A DNA stretch of 64,000 nucleotides from Prochlorococcus sp. AG-402-N08 (GTDB taxonomy: Bacteria > Cyanobacteriota > Cyanobacteriia > PCC-6307 > Cyanobiaceae). Below are positions 1 to 10,401 of the stretch, one piece after another. A program made the translations under genes and the position numbers. The DNA lies in the NCBI GenBank assembly GCA_003216535.1, contig QCIS01000002.1:93774-157773 (forward strand), given 5' to 3'. The notes under the pieces were generated by a model that saw only the letters and a program-made list of their open reading frames with translations, was not told the origin of the DNA and made no database searches. Position 1 is the first letter of the stretch, and each line of letters starts with the position of its first letter.

Positions 1-272
1 TCTTGCGGATTTACCTTTTTCAGTAATTCTTCAAACCATAATTCTTCGAACTTTGCGTGACTAGTATCAATAATTGCTATTTTTTCGCCTTTAATAATAA
101 AACTATTGTAAGTGGTTCCATTTCTTAAACCAAATTCAATATCAAATCTACTGCGATCCCAATCCAAAGATCTTATAGCACAAGAATCATCAGTAAAGTT
201 TTGAGATTGGACTGTCAACTTGTAATTTATTTGTGCCAATTTAGAATTGCTTGTCTGGCCAGAAGCTAACAT
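1..272 (-). CDS. Flavodiiron (diflavin) flavoprotein, N-terminal part only
   Basis: The gene starts at the ATG complementary to 270-272 and runs off the left edge, so only about 90 residues are visible. They begin MLASGQTSN and contain RSLDWDRSRFDIEFG followed by GTTYNSFIIKG and IAIIDTSH. This is the start of the metallo-beta-lactamase-like diiron domain of cyanobacterial Flv proteins, which reduce oxygen to water using electrons from the photosynthetic chain (family knowledge). The metal-ligand motifs, the flavodoxin domain and the flavin reductase domain lie outside the window. It is divergent from alaS across about 120 bp that must hold both promoters. Which Flv paralogue it is cannot be decided here. 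Confidence 0.8.
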   Translation of the reverse strand, partial: MLASGQTSNSKLAQINYKLTVQSQNFTDDSCAIRSLDWDRSRFDIEFGLRNGTTYNSFIIKGEKIAIIDTSHAKFEELWFEELLKKVNPQ

Positions 273-391
273 AGAATAATTCGCTTTATAAAATAACTTT
301 AGTTATATAGAATATAGATCCGCGTGATCATTTTTGCGAAATAACCGAAATTACGCTTTTCTTTAATTTTTATTCTTCTTATTCCGGGTAA

Positions 392-3052
392 ATGACATCT
401 CAACTAATTAAAAAAATAGTTACTGGAGATGAGATAAGAAATGCTTTTTTAAAATTTTACAGTGAAAAATTACATAAAATCATTCCAAGTGCATCTTTGA
501 TTCCAGATGATCCTACGGTTATGCTCACAATTGCTGGAATGCTACCTTTTAAACCAGTTTTTTTAGGGTTAAAAGAAAGACCATCAAAAAGGGCTACATC
601 TAGCCAAAAGTGCATCAGAACAAATGATATAGAAAATGTTGGAGTTACAGCTAGACATCACACTTTTTTTGAAATGCTTGGTAATTTCTCTTTTGGAGAT
701 TATTTTAAACGAGAGGCTATTCAATGGGCTTGGGAATTAGTTACTAATATTTATCAACTTTCTGTTGAAAATATAATTGTGAGTGTTTTTCACGAAGACG
801 AAGAGTCTGCAAAAATTTGGAGAGATGAAATTGGCATTCATCCAGATAGGATAGTGAAACTAGGCGAGAAAGATAATTTTTGGTCATCTGGCAAAACAGG
901 TCCATGTGGACCTTGTTCAGAACTTTATTATGATTTTCATCCTGAAAAGGGTCTGCAGAATATTGATTTAGAAGATGGAGATCGTTTTATTGAATTTTAT
1001 AATCTTGTTTTTATGCAATATAATCGTGATCCTAATGGAAAATTGACAGATTTAAAATTTAAAAATATTGATACAGGAATGGGTCTTGAAAGGATGGCTC
1101 AAATACTACAAAAAAAACAAAATAATTATGAGACAGATTTAATTTTTCCTATCATTCAAAAAATTTGTGAGATTGCAAATATTAATTATTTTTCTTCAGA
1201 TGATAAAAATAAAATTTCTTTAAAAATCATTGGAGATCATACTAGAGCTGTTATTCATTTAATTTCTGACGGAGTAGCAGCAAGTAATATCGGCAGGGGA
1301 TATATATTAAGAAGGCTTATTAGAAGAATGGTCAGACATGGGAGACTATTAGGTATAATAAATGAATTTTTACCAAATATTGCTACTGTCGGGATCAATT
1401 TAATGCAAAATAATTATCCTGATTTAAAAAATAATAATGATTTAATTTTGAATGAGATAAAAATTGAAGAAATAAGATTTAGGGAAACTCTTGAAAGAGG
1501 AGAGAAATTGCTAGAGGAGGTAATTTCTTCAGGGCAGAAATTAATTTCTGGTTTTAAAGCTTTTGAACTTTATGATACTTATGGATTTCCTCTAGAACTT
1601 ACTGTAGAAATTGCTGAAGAAAATAGTATCAGTGTAGATTTAAAGGGTTTTGAAGAAGAAATGAATGCACAAAAAGAGAGAGCTAAAGCTGCTTCAAGTA
1701 ATATTGATTTGACATTAGAGGGATCATTAGAGCGAGAAATAGATCTTTTTAACAAAACTGTTTTTAATGGTTATGATTCACTGCTTTCGGAAGCTGAAAT
1801 AAAGGGTATATTCTTGGATTCAACATTAGTTAAGCAAGCAAGTGAAGGTCAGAAAGTTTTAATTGTTCTTGATCAGACAACTTTTTATGGAGAATCTGGC
1901 GGACAAGTTGGTGATATTGGAACGATATTTTCAAAAGATGTAGAGGTCTTGGTTGATAATGTTATTCGAAAGAAAAATGTTTTTTTACATTATGGAACGA
2001 TCAAAAAAGGAATATTAACTATTGGACAAAAAGTTAAGACTAATGTTAGCTCCTCTAATAGAGCTAAGGCTGCTGCAAATCATACGGCTACTCATTTATT
2101 GCAATCTGCTCTTAAATCAATTGTTAATGAAAGTGTTGGACAAAAAGGTTCATTAGTAGCTTTTAATAAATTACGATTTGATTTTAATTCCTCTAATCCT
2201 ATTTCTAAAGACCAAATTTCTAAAATTGAGATTTTAGTTAACTCTTGGATTATGGAAAATCATGCCCTAGAAATAAAAAATATGTCCAAGATTGAGGCTC
2301 TTGAAAAGGGCGCAGTCGCCATGTTTGGAGAAAAATATGATGATGAAGTGCGCGTTGTTAATGTGCAAGGAGTATCAATGGAACTTTGTGGTGGCACACA
2401 TGTTAAAACTACATCCGAATTAGGTTCTTTCAAAATAATCAGTGAGGAAGGAATCTCAGCCGGAGTAAGAAGAATCGAAGCATTATCAGGCCAATCAGCA
2501 TTAGACTATTTCAGTGATAGAAATGCTTTAGTAAATCAACTAAGTGATTTGTTAAAAGCAAATCCTAATCAACTTTTTGAAAGGGTTAATAATTTGCAAG
2601 CAGAGCTTATTAATAAGAATAAAGAGATACAAAAAATGAAAGATGAAATTGCATATTTTAAATACTCTTCTATAAAATCATCCGCAGAAATAGTAAATTC
2701 TTTTTCAATTTTAGTAAATCAGATTGATGGCTTAGATGGAAATTCTTTGCAATCTGCAGCACTTAATTTAACTTCTCATTTGGGAAATAAAGCAATAGTG
2801 ATTCTTGGGGGAATACCAACTCCAGAAAATAGAAAGTTGTTATTTGTAGTTTCTTTAGGTGATGATTCAGTAAAAATAGGATTGCATGCAGGTAAATTAG
2901 TTAATGAGATTGCAAGAATTTGTTCGGGAGGTGGAGGAGGAAAGCCTAACTTTGCTCAAGCAGGTGCTAAAGATATTGATAAGTTAAGTGATGCTTTAGA
3001 TTATGCTAAAAATCATTTGCAAAAAACATTAGATAGTCATTCTGATAAATAA
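392..3052 (+). CDS. alaS: Alanyl-tRNA synthetase
   Basis: This enzyme charges tRNA-Ala, and also the alanine-type acceptor stem of tmRNA, in the cytoplasm. At 886 aa it is the normal family length. The class II catalytic core fills the N-terminal half. The editing domain carries the zinc motif pair HTATH (near residue 563) and CGGTH (near 665). The C-terminal DHHA1-type domain ends with the glycine-rich [14 protein letters not shown] near 845. The ATG start follows a 120-bp gap from the divergent flavoprotein gene. The 3' end overlaps the convergent speA gene by 16 bp. Nothing looks truncated. Assignment is secure. Confidence 0.98.
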   Translation: MTSQLIKKIVTGDEIRNAFLKFYSEKLHKIIPSASLIPDDPTVMLTIAGMLPFKPVFLGLKERPSKRATSSQKCIRTNDIENVGVTARHHTFFEMLGNFSFGDYFKREAIQWAWELVTNIYQLSVENIIVSVFHEDEESAKIWRDEIGIHPDRIVKLGEKDNFWSSGKTGPCGPCSELYYDFHPEKGLQNIDLEDGDRFIEFYNLVFMQYNRDPNGKLTDLKFKNIDTGMGLERMAQILQKKQNNYETDLIFPIIQKICEIANINYFSSDDKNKISLKIIGDHTRAVIHLISDGVAASNIGRGYILRRLIRRMVRHGRLLGIINEFLPNIATVGINLMQNNYPDLKNNNDLILNEIKIEEIRFRETLERGEKLLEEVISSGQKLISGFKAFELYDTYGFPLELTVEIAEENSISVDLKGFEEEMNAQKERAKAASSNIDLTLEGSLEREIDLFNKTVFNGYDSLLSEAEIKGIFLDSTLVKQASEGQKVLIVLDQTTFYGESGGQVGDIGTIFSKDVEVLVDNVIRKKNVFLHYGTIKKGILTIGQKVKTNVSSSNRAKAAANHTATHLLQSALKSIVNESVGQKGSLVAFNKLRFDFNSSNPISKDQISKIEILVNSWIMENHALEIKNMSKIEALEKGAVAMFGEKYDDEVRVVNVQGVSMELCGGTHVKTTSELGSFKIISEEGISAGVRRIEALSGQSALDYFSDRNALVNQLSDLLKANPNQLFERVNNLQAELINKNKEIQKMKDEIAYFKYSSIKSSAEIVNSFSILVNQIDGLDGNSLQSAALNLTSHLGNKAIVILGGIPTPENRKLLFVVSLGDDSVKIGLHAGKLVNEIARICSGGGGGKPNFAQAGAKDIDKLSDALDYAKNHLQKTLDSHSDK

Positions 3053-4983
3053 CTACTTTTTCTGAGACTAATTTCGATTTGATCCATTAATTTCCTTGCT
3101 TCTTCAATAGTTAATTTTTTTTGATCAATTGCTGATTCAGTATTTATTCTTATAGATTCAACCAAAGAAGCTGAACTGTAATCTAATAATTGTAAAATTT
3201 CAGATTTACTGTCCTCTTTAATAATATTTTTTACCTTATATGAATTATCTTGATTTATATCTATATGAACAATATTTGTACTGCCAAATAAATTATGCAA
3301 GTTTCCTAATGCTTCTTGATAGGCTCCAGTCATAAAAATTCCAATTAGATAATCTTTATCTTCCTCTGGCTTATGTAAATTTAGTAATGATTTAATTTTT
3401 CCATCATCAATAAAATTATTTAGTTTCCCATCTGAATCACAAGTTAAATCTGCAAAGTTGCCTTTGCAGAACGGCTCCTCTAAGTGCCTATGTATTGGTA
3501 CTATTGGAAAAATCTGATTTATTGCCCAGCTATCGGGGATAGATTTAAAGATAGATAAATTTGCATAATAAGTTGATGCGAGAGTTTCTGTAATTTCAGA
3601 TAAATCAGGGTGATTGATTTCATCATTATTCAGGTTATTAGAAATTTCTTTTGCGCAAGCCCAAGTAAGTTCTTCGGCATAAGCTCTTTCTGCCAAGCTT
3701 AAAAATCCTAATCTAAAAGCGACTAAGCAATCTTCTTTAAACTTTTTTGCGTCATTCCATAGTTCAATTATTTGAGATAAATTTATTTTTTTATTTTTAA
3801 GTTTTTTTAATTCATAGAAAGTTTCAAGTAAATTTGAAATTATTAATTGTTGATTGTTTTTATCAAAAATTTGTAGTTTGGAACTGACATGGCTTGTTCC
3901 TAAGACATTAAAAATTAAAACTGAACAATGACTAATTATTGCTCTTCCACTTTCTGAGATTATGGTTGGATGCTTGATATTATTTAATTCACATGCATCC
4001 TTAATAGTTGCAATTACATCATTAGCATAATTTTGAAGAGAATAATTAGTAGAGGTGTTGGAGGAGGTTTTAGTTCCATCAAAATCTATCCCTAATCCTC
4101 CCCCAACGTCGATATATTGCATTGGGGCTCCTAGTTTGCATAGTTCAACATATATTTGACTTGCTTCTTGTAATGCGTCTTTGATCACAGCAATATCACT
4201 TATTTGACTTCCTATATGAAAATGGAGCAATTTCATTTCGTTGATAAGATCTGCTTCTTTTAGTTCTTTTATTGTCAACATAATTTCTGGGATTGATAAT
4301 CCAAATTTGGAATTATCTCCAATAGATTTACCCCACCTACCACTACTTTTACTTGATAACTTTGCTCTAATTCCTATCAATGGAGTCGCTTTAAGTTGTT
4401 GAACTGCTTGAATAATTCTTTTTACCTCATCTCGTTGTTCAATAACTATTATTGGATTTTTGCCAAGTTTTCTGGCCAAAGTAGCAATTTCAATATATTT
4501 CTTATCTTTATATCCGTTGCATATTAATAATGAATTTTGGTTTTCAAGAAGTGCAAGGCCAATTAATAGTTCCGATTTACTTCCTACTTCTAAACCAAAA
4601 TTCCATTGGCTACCAAACTCTATTATCTTTTCTAGGACATTTTTCTGTTGATTACATTTGACAGGAAAAACGCCTTGATAAATGTTCTTATACTTATAGG
4701 TTTTTATTGCTTTTAAAAAAGAGTCATGTAATGCATTTATGCGATCTTTCAAGATATCATTAAATCTTATAATTAATGGAGGATTGACTTCTCTACTTTT
4801 AAGTTCATTGACAAGCTTAAAAAGATCAATCTTATTTTCAGATTTTATATCTTTAGTTACTGATATATTTCCTTTGGAATTTATAGAAAAATATTTATCT
4901 CCCCATTTGTCTATGTTGTAAGTCGAAATACTATCTTCAATAGTCCAAATATTCTTTAATTTTTTCGACTCAAAATTGGTCAA
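3037..4983 (-). CDS. speA: Biosynthetic arginine decarboxylase
   Basis: This PLP enzyme converts arginine to agmatine, the first step of polyamine synthesis. At 648 aa it matches the long biosynthetic SpeA family. The PLP-lysine motif FPVKCNQ is visible (Lys about 109). The barrel has the phosphate-binding sequence [12 protein letters not shown], and the C-terminal half carries PIHRHLEEP and the conserved [18 protein letters not shown]. It is convergent with alaS and overlaps its last 16 bp. No other polyamine gene lies nearby. Confidence 0.95.
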   Translation of the reverse strand: MTNFESKKLKNIWTIEDSISTYNIDKWGDKYFSINSKGNISVTKDIKSENKIDLFKLVNELKSREVNPPLIIRFNDILKDRINALHDSFLKAIKTYKYKNIYQGVFPVKCNQQKNVLEKIIEFGSQWNFGLEVGSKSELLIGLALLENQNSLLICNGYKDKKYIEIATLARKLGKNPIIVIEQRDEVKRIIQAVQQLKATPLIGIRAKLSSKSSGRWGKSIGDNSKFGLSIPEIMLTIKELKEADLINEMKLLHFHIGSQISDIAVIKDALQEASQIYVELCKLGAPMQYIDVGGGLGIDFDGTKTSSNTSTNYSLQNYANDVIATIKDACELNNIKHPTIISESGRAIISHCSVLIFNVLGTSHVSSKLQIFDKNNQQLIISNLLETFYELKKLKNKKINLSQIIELWNDAKKFKEDCLVAFRLGFLSLAERAYAEELTWACAKEISNNLNNDEINHPDLSEITETLASTYYANLSIFKSIPDSWAINQIFPIVPIHRHLEEPFCKGNFADLTCDSDGKLNNFIDDGKIKSLLNLHKPEEDKDYLIGIFMTGAYQEALGNLHNLFGSTNIVHIDINQDNSYKVKNIIKEDSKSEILQLLDYSSASLVESIRINTESAIDQKKLTIEEARKLMDQIEISLRKSSYLSE

Positions 4984-5105
4984 TTTATGTTTTAGTGATT
5001 AATAAATGTTGTTGAAAAGAACTCAAAACAATATCTTTTATTTTAATGATTACTTGCCAAGTTACCACCCAAAAGTTGAATATACATAGAGTGATTATTA
5101 ACTAA

Positions 5106-5564
5106 ATGACCAAAGAGAGAACCTTTATTGCAATTAAACCAGATGGAGTTCAAAGAGGATATGTTGCTGAGATTATTGGCAGATTTGAAAAAAAAGGATT
5201 TAAATTGGTTGGATTAAAGCAATTAATTCCTTCAAAAGATCTTGCTCAAAATCATTATGGAGTACATAGAGAAAGACCGTTTTTTGGTGATTTAGTAGAC
5301 TTTATTTCAAGTGGCCCTGTTGTAGCAATGGTTTGGGAAGGCGAAGGAGTTATTTTGAGTGCTAGAAAACTAATAGGTGCAACAAAACCTCTGGAAGCAG
5401 AGCCTGGAACAATTAGAGGTGATTTAGCTATTGATATTGGGAGGAACATTATTCATGGTTCTGATGGAGAAGATACAGCAAAATTTGAAATTGATCTATG
5501 GTTTAACGAAGAGGAATTATGTGAGTGGGAAACTTCTGATTCGAAATGGCGATCTGAAAATTAA
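5106..5564 (+). CDS. ndk: Nucleoside diphosphate kinase
   Basis: It transfers the gamma-phosphate of ATP to nucleoside diphosphates through a phospho-histidine. The 152-aa protein has the family start [13 protein letters not shown] (Lys11) and the active-site motif NIIHGSDG with catalytic His117. Length is typical of bacterial Ndk. It stands alone on the plus strand; the next gene is convergent and begins its stop only a few bases after the ndk stop. A TATACAT-like element at 5081-5087 could be its -10 box, but no convincing -35 was found at normal spacing. Confidence 0.98.
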   Translation: MTKERTFIAIKPDGVQRGYVAEIIGRFEKKGFKLVGLKQLIPSKDLAQNHYGVHRERPFFGDLVDFISSGPVVAMVWEGEGVILSARKLIGATKPLEAEPGTIRGDLAIDIGRNIIHGSDGEDTAKFEIDLWFNEEELCEWETSDSKWRSEN

Positions 5565-5567
5565 AAT

Positions 5568-6677
5568 TTAAATCGCAAATCTATCTAAACTAAAATTTTC
5601 TAAAAAGCTTTTTTCTATTTCTTTGAGATTTTTATTTTGAACTATTTTCAAAAGAAGATCACTCGTTATTGCAGCAAATAAAACTCCATTTCTGTAATGT
5701 CCTGTAGCTATAAAAAGATTTTCAATTTTTGATTTTCCAATTATTGGTTTTAGATCTGGCGTGCAAGGTCTAAATCCCCACCAATGTTCCATTTGTGGCC
5801 AATTAATAGCTTCTGGCAATAAGGAGCGAATGCCTTCTTGCAGTTGTTTTATTCCATTAGGAGTATTACCCTGATTAAATTTTGAATCTTTTTCAACTGT
5901 AGCTCCAACTATAATCAGTCCATCATTACGGGGAACTAGATAAGTTTTTGGACCAAAAATAACTCTTTTCAAAAAATTTGTTGGACCTTGTATTGATAGC
6001 ATTTGTCCCTTTACAGGAAAGACTGGAATCTTATTAAAAATTTTTTTACTCCAAGCACCACTGCATATAATTGCTTTTTCGCAGTTAATTTTTTTTAGTT
6101 CCCCAGTGGCACATAAAACTGTTGCACCTGTAATTTTGTTTTTTTCGAATGTCAAATCCTCAACTTCTGATCCTTCTTGAAATTCGACTCCATGTAAAGA
6201 GCATGCTCTCTCAAGAGCACGCATCAGTCTTCTTCGGTTATCTATTTGACCATCTTGTTCAAAAAGTAGCCCATGTTTCCAAATAGAATTCATTCCATTA
6301 ATTTCTGTTTGAAGATCTTTTTGATTTAAATATTTTCCATATTCATAAGTGGGAAACTTTTCAAGATCTTCTTTGTTTTTAAAAGGAACCACTATACCAC
6401 ATTTGTTTAAACCGCATTTAATATTACTATCTTGTTCAATACTTTTTATCCACTTTGGAATTAGGCTTTGACTTTCTTGGCCAAATTTTAGTAATTCATC
6501 TTCGAGCCCTTCGGCATGAGTAGCTAACATTCCTGCAGCAACAAATCCAGCTGATTCATTTCTGTTTTTGCTTAAAACTAAAACTTTGAAGTTATTTCTA
6601 GAAAATTCATAAGCTATAGATAAACCTAAAAGTCCACCGCCAATGATTAATATTGAATTTTTGGTTTCTTGTGTCAT
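5568..6677 (-). CDS. FAD-dependent amino-acid oxidase, ThiO/glycine-oxidase-like
   Basis: This is a DAO-family flavoprotein. The N-terminal dinucleotide motif GGGLLG is at residues 13-18, and the C-terminal motif IIVGATVE plus GHYRNGVLFA matches ThiO-type glycine oxidases. ThiO oxidises glycine to the imine used to build the thiazole ring of thiamine (family knowledge). Length is 369 aa. It could instead act on another D- or secondary amino acid, as this family is often over-annotated as D-amino-acid dehydrogenase. No thiamine genes are adjacent. It is divergent from gatB and convergent with ndk. Confidence 0.75.
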   Translation of the reverse strand: MTQETKNSILIIGGGLLGLSIAYEFSRNNFKVLVLSKNRNESAGFVAAGMLATHAEGLEDELLKFGQESQSLIPKWIKSIEQDSNIKCGLNKCGIVVPFKNKEDLEKFPTYEYGKYLNQKDLQTEINGMNSIWKHGLLFEQDGQIDNRRRLMRALERACSLHGVEFQEGSEVEDLTFEKNKITGATVLCATGELKKINCEKAIICSGAWSKKIFNKIPVFPVKGQMLSIQGPTNFLKRVIFGPKTYLVPRNDGLIIVGATVEKDSKFNQGNTPNGIKQLQEGIRSLLPEAINWPQMEHWWGFRPCTPDLKPIIGKSKIENLFIATGHYRNGVLFAAITSDLLLKIVQNKNLKEIEKSFLENFSLDRFAI

Positions 6678-6756
6678 TTAATAATTAATATTTTTATTTG
6701 TGTTTTGATCCTCTTTTACTTTATATCCAATAATATTAATAAAGAGACTTTTGATA

Positions 6757-8229
6757 ATGAACAATTTAGAATCTTGGGAAGCTGTGATTGGTTTGGAAAC
6801 TCATGTACAGCTTAATACGAAAAGTAAAATATTCACATCTGCGTCAACAGCTTTTGGTGATGCACCTAATACGCATATAGATCCTGTAGTTTGTGGGTTA
6901 CCAGGAACACTTCCAGTTTTGAATGAGACTGTTCTTGAGTATGCTGTAAAAACTTCATTAGCATTAAATTTAAATGTTGCAGAACATTGTAAATTTGATA
7001 GAAAACAATATTTTTATCCTGATCTGCCTAAAAATTATCAAATTTCACAATTTGATGAGCCACTAGCTGAAAATGGCTGGTTAGAGGTTGAAATAATTGA
7101 AAAGGGCAAAGAACCTTACATCAAAAAAATTGGAATAGAAAGGCTACATATGGAAGAAGACGCAGGAAAACTAGTCCATTCCGGTAGTGATAGATTAGCT
7201 GGCTCTAAGTATTCATTAGTTGATTACAATCGTGCCGGAATAGCACTTTGTGAGATTGTCAGTAAACCAGATATAAGATCAGGTAAAGAGGCATCTGAAT
7301 ATGCTTCAGAGATTAGAAGAACGGTTAGATATCTAGGAGTATCAGACGGAAATATGCAAGAGGGTTCATTGCGATGTGATGTCAATATTTCAGTTAGAAA
7401 AGGACCTAATGCTCCTTTTGGTACCAAAGTGGAAATAAAGAATATGAATTCATTTTCTGCAATTCAAAAGGCTTGTGATTATGAAATATCCAGACAAATA
7501 GAAGTTTATGAAAATGGAGGAAAAATCTTCCAAGAAACAAGGTTATGGGATGAAGCTAAGCAATTAACAAAAAGTATGAGAATGAAAGAAGGCAGCAGTG
7601 ACTATAGATATTTTCCTGATCCTGACTTAGGACCAATTGAAATAACAAAAGCTCAAAAAAAAATATGGTTTAAAGAACTTCCAGAATTACCTTCAAAGAA
7701 AAGAAATAAATACGTAAGTGAATTTGGGTTGTCTGCATATGATGCAAGGGTAATTTCTGATGAAATTAACATGGCAAACTTTTTTGAAGAAACTGTAGCT
7801 AATGGTGCTGAGGCCAAACTAGCTTCAAATTGGGTGACAAGTGATATTGTAGGTTATTTAAAATCAAACAAACTTAGTTTTAGTGACTTAAAACTTAGTC
7901 CTGAAAATCTTGCTGAAATGATTAGCATGATTTCAAATAACACTATCAGTGGAAAAATTGCAAAAGAAATTTTACCTGAACTAATTCAAAAAAATGTTTC
8001 TCCGAAAAAGTTAGTTGAAGAAAAAGGGTTGGCAATGATATCTGATTCTTCAAGTATTTTGCCAATAATTGATGAACTTATAAATGAACATCCAGATGAA
8101 GTTCAAGCATTTAAAAATGGCAAAACTAAGTTACTTGGTTTTTTTGTTGGTCAACTAATGAAAAGAACTAAAGGTAAAGCTGACCCTAAACTTGCAAATA
8201 AACTTCTTGCAGAAAAATTGAATAGCTAA
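6757..8229 (+). CDS. gatB: Aspartyl/glutamyl-tRNA amidotransferase subunit B
   Basis: GatB is the tRNA-binding and kinase subunit of GatCAB, which converts Glu-tRNA(Gln) to Gln-tRNA(Gln). The protein is about 490 aa and contains WEAVIGLETHVQL near the start, the signature DLPKNYQISQFDEP, and VDYNRAGIALCEIVSKP, followed by a C-terminal GatB/YqeY tail domain. A TTG lies in frame at 6751, but the ATG at 6757 gives the usual start MNNLESWEAVIG and has an AAAGAG purine stretch about 10 bp upstream, so I prefer it. gatA and gatC are not in the window. Its end faces coaE, 4 bp away. Confidence 0.97.
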   Translation: MNNLESWEAVIGLETHVQLNTKSKIFTSASTAFGDAPNTHIDPVVCGLPGTLPVLNETVLEYAVKTSLALNLNVAEHCKFDRKQYFYPDLPKNYQISQFDEPLAENGWLEVEIIEKGKEPYIKKIGIERLHMEEDAGKLVHSGSDRLAGSKYSLVDYNRAGIALCEIVSKPDIRSGKEASEYASEIRRTVRYLGVSDGNMQEGSLRCDVNISVRKGPNAPFGTKVEIKNMNSFSAIQKACDYEISRQIEVYENGGKIFQETRLWDEAKQLTKSMRMKEGSSDYRYFPDPDLGPIEITKAQKKIWFKELPELPSKKRNKYVSEFGLSAYDARVISDEINMANFFEETVANGAEAKLASNWVTSDIVGYLKSNKLSFSDLKLSPENLAEMISMISNNTISGKIAKEILPELIQKNVSPKKLVEEKGLAMISDSSSILPIIDELINEHPDEVQAFKNGKTKLLGFFVGQLMKRTKGKADPKLANKLLAEKLNS

Positions 8230-8233
8230 AGCA

Positions 8234-8851
8234 TCAAAGAAGTTCTCTTATTGTCTTGGTCCATTGATTTTGATCATCTGAATTATCCAAAATAATGTCT
8301 ACAAATTTTCTTTTTTCTTCAAAACTTAATTGAAAATTTATCAATTCATATGCTTCTTTTTCGCTAATTTGATCTCTTGTGATAAGTCTTTTTTTTTGTA
8401 GTTCTTTAGGACATTTAACTAACCAAATTTCAGTGCAAATATCTTCAAATTTTGCTTCAAATAATAAAGGAATAACCAACACTATAGTTTGATTATTTTT
8501 GTATTGACTACATTCTTCTATCATTTTTTCTTTAATTAATGGGTGAAGCAGTTTTTCAATCCATTCTTTACTTTCTGAATCTTTAAAAATAATGTTCCTT
8601 AAAATTTTTCTATTTATTACCCTTTCTGAATTGCTTTTATTATCAATAATTTTGTTTCCAAAATAATCTAAAATTTTCTTATATCCATATGTGTTTGGTT
8701 TGATTAATTCTCTTGAAAAATGATCTGCATCTAATATTGGTATGTTTTTATGTTTTCTAATGTAATTAGTTATGGTTGTCTTCCCACTTGCAATACCTCC
8801 TGTTAAACCAATCCTTCTTTGGTTGTTTTTTAATTTTTGAAGAATATCCAT
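8234..8851 (-). CDS. coaE: Dephospho-CoA kinase
   Basis: It catalyses the last step of coenzyme A synthesis, phosphorylating the ribose 3'-OH of dephospho-CoA. The 205-aa protein has the P-loop GGIASGKTT (Lys24), the conserved LDADHFSREL, and VIPLLFEA, all typical of CoaE. It is convergent with gatB and divergent from argJ with a gap of about 76 bp. Another CoA enzyme, CoaX, lies at 41.3-42.0 kb in this window but is not linked by operon. Confidence 0.96.
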   Translation of the reverse strand: MDILQKLKNNQRRIGLTGGIASGKTTITNYIRKHKNIPILDADHFSRELIKPNTYGYKKILDYFGNKIIDNKSNSERVINRKILRNIIFKDSESKEWIEKLLHPLIKEKMIEECSQYKNNQTIVLVIPLLFEAKFEDICTEIWLVKCPKELQKKRLITRDQISEKEAYELINFQLSFEEKRKFVDIILDNSDDQNQWTKTIRELL

Positions 8852-8927
8852 ATAATTAATAATAATCTAATTACTTAGTTTCTTTAGTATTAAAGAGTAG
8901 TTAGTATGAATTAAAATCCCAAAAAGT

Positions 8928-10166
8928 TTGAGCCAGTTAGATTCCAATTGGACGTTTGTTGATGACAGTAAGGTAACACCCAAGGGGTTTCTTTTCGCTG
9001 GGATATCTGCTGGTTTAAAAGCTTCTAATAAAAAAGATTTAGCACTAATACTCGCTCCAAAAGGAAGTATTTTTAGTGGGATGTTTACCCAATCAATAGT
9101 TCGAGCTTCTTGTGTGGATATTTGTGAGGAAAGGATTAAAACAACTTTAGGTTTTGTAAGAGCAATACTAATTAATTCTGGTCAAGCAAATGCATGTACA
9201 GGAAATCTTGGCATTCAACATTTTCAAATTGCTACAGGAAAGATTGCGGAACTTTTAGGAATAAAAGAAGAAGAAGTTTTAATGTGCTCAACTGGTGTAA
9301 TTGGTGTTCCATTACAAATAAATGATTTAGTAAAAAATTTACCGAATTTAGTTAGTGATTTAAAGGGTAATAATTTTGAAAATGCAGCAGAAGCAATTTT
9401 AACTACTGATTTGACTTTGAAAAAAGTGTCAATAGAGACGATAATTCAAGGTAGAAAAATAAAAATAGCAGGATTTGCAAAAGGTTCAGGAATGATTTAT
9501 CCCAACATGGCTACAATGCTTGCTTTTCTAACCTGTGATGCGGGTATTCAAAAAGAAGAATGGGACAAAATGATTGCTACGGCGGTTCAAAAATCTTTTA
9601 ATGCAATATCAGTTGATGGAGAGACAAGCACAAATGATTCTTTTGTTGGAATAAATGCAGGAGAGAAAATTGAAAAAAGGTTTTTTCCAATTATCCAACA
9701 AGGGATTGATATTGTATGTCAGAACTTGGCAAAAAATATTGCAAGGGATGGAGAGGGAGCAAATTGTTTATTAGAAGTTTTGGTTCAAGGAGCAAAAAAT
9801 ACAGATGATGCAATTATGCTAGCGAAATCTATTTGTAATTCTGCCTTGGTAAAAACTGCGATACATGGTTGTGATCCGAATTGGGGACGAATCATTTCTG
9901 CTGCAGGTAATTCTGGCGTTAAATTTAATTTTAATGACGTTGACTTGTATATAGGAAACGCTCAGATTTTGGAAAACGGCAAGTTAAATAAATATGATCC
10001 ACAAAAAGTCACAGACTATATTAAGTCCAGAATGAAAGGTAGATATTTAGTAGATGATATTGTAAAAATTATGATTAATCTAAATTCTGGCGAATCGAAA
10101 GGCACAGCTTGGGGGTGCGATCTTTCTAAAAAATATGTTGAAATAAACAGCGAATATACTACTTAA
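8928..10166 (+). CDS. argJ: Bifunctional ornithine acetyltransferase / N-acetylglutamate synthase
   Basis: ArgJ recycles the acetyl group from acetylornithine to glutamate in arginine synthesis. The precursor is self-cleaved at a threonine, visible here as the motif KGSGMIYPNMATMLAF with Thr196 as the new N-terminal nucleophile. At 412 aa it is a normal length. The C-terminal GCDPNWGRIISAAGNSG segment is also characteristic. The start is a TTG; no in-frame ATG is available that keeps the conserved N-terminus. The end overlaps the convergent small gene at 10159 by 8 bp. Confidence 0.96.
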   Translation: MSQLDSNWTFVDDSKVTPKGFLFAGISAGLKASNKKDLALILAPKGSIFSGMFTQSIVRASCVDICEERIKTTLGFVRAILINSGQANACTGNLGIQHFQIATGKIAELLGIKEEEVLMCSTGVIGVPLQINDLVKNLPNLVSDLKGNNFENAAEAILTTDLTLKKVSIETIIQGRKIKIAGFAKGSGMIYPNMATMLAFLTCDAGIQKEEWDKMIATAVQKSFNAISVDGETSTNDSFVGINAGEKIEKRFFPIIQQGIDIVCQNLAKNIARDGEGANCLLEVLVQGAKNTDDAIMLAKSICNSALVKTAIHGCDPNWGRIISAAGNSGVKFNFNDVDLYIGNAQILENGKLNKYDPQKVTDYIKSRMKGRYLVDDIVKIMINLNSGESKGTAWGCDLSKKYVEINSEYTT

Positions 10167-10401
10167 GTTTTAGTAAATCTAATGGTAGATATTCATTTAT
10201 ACAAAGAAACAGTATTGTTAAAGTTCCAATTACAGAGCCTATAAAACCTCCAAACAAATTAACTAATAATCCAGATTGTCTAATTATTGCTTCTTCGTAT
10301 TTTTCTTCTTCAAAATTAGGAGAATCAACTACTTTTAGGCGCTGATTGGTTGTTGGTTGCTTAAGTTGTTGGTGTCGGATGAGGGCTTCGAAATCAGGCA
10401 T
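10159..10401 (-). CDS. Small single-pass membrane protein overlapping the ParA-like gene
   Basis: No known function. The frame is open from 10425, but the ATG at 10401 gives MPDFEALIRHQQ and is the last usable start before the membrane segment. The roughly 80-aa product has a charged N-terminal half, then one hydrophobic helix (GGFIGSVIGTLTILFLCI) and the short tail LDLLKLK. Its 5' part overlaps the 3' end of the ParA-like gene by 67 bp in another frame, which suggests translational coupling. Existence is supported by the membrane segment and compact arrangement, but not proven. Confidence 0.6.
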   Translation of the reverse strand: MPDFEALIRHQQLKQPTTNQRLKVVDSPNFEEEKYEEAIIRQSGLLVNLFGGFIGSVIGTLTILFLCINEYLPLDLLKLK

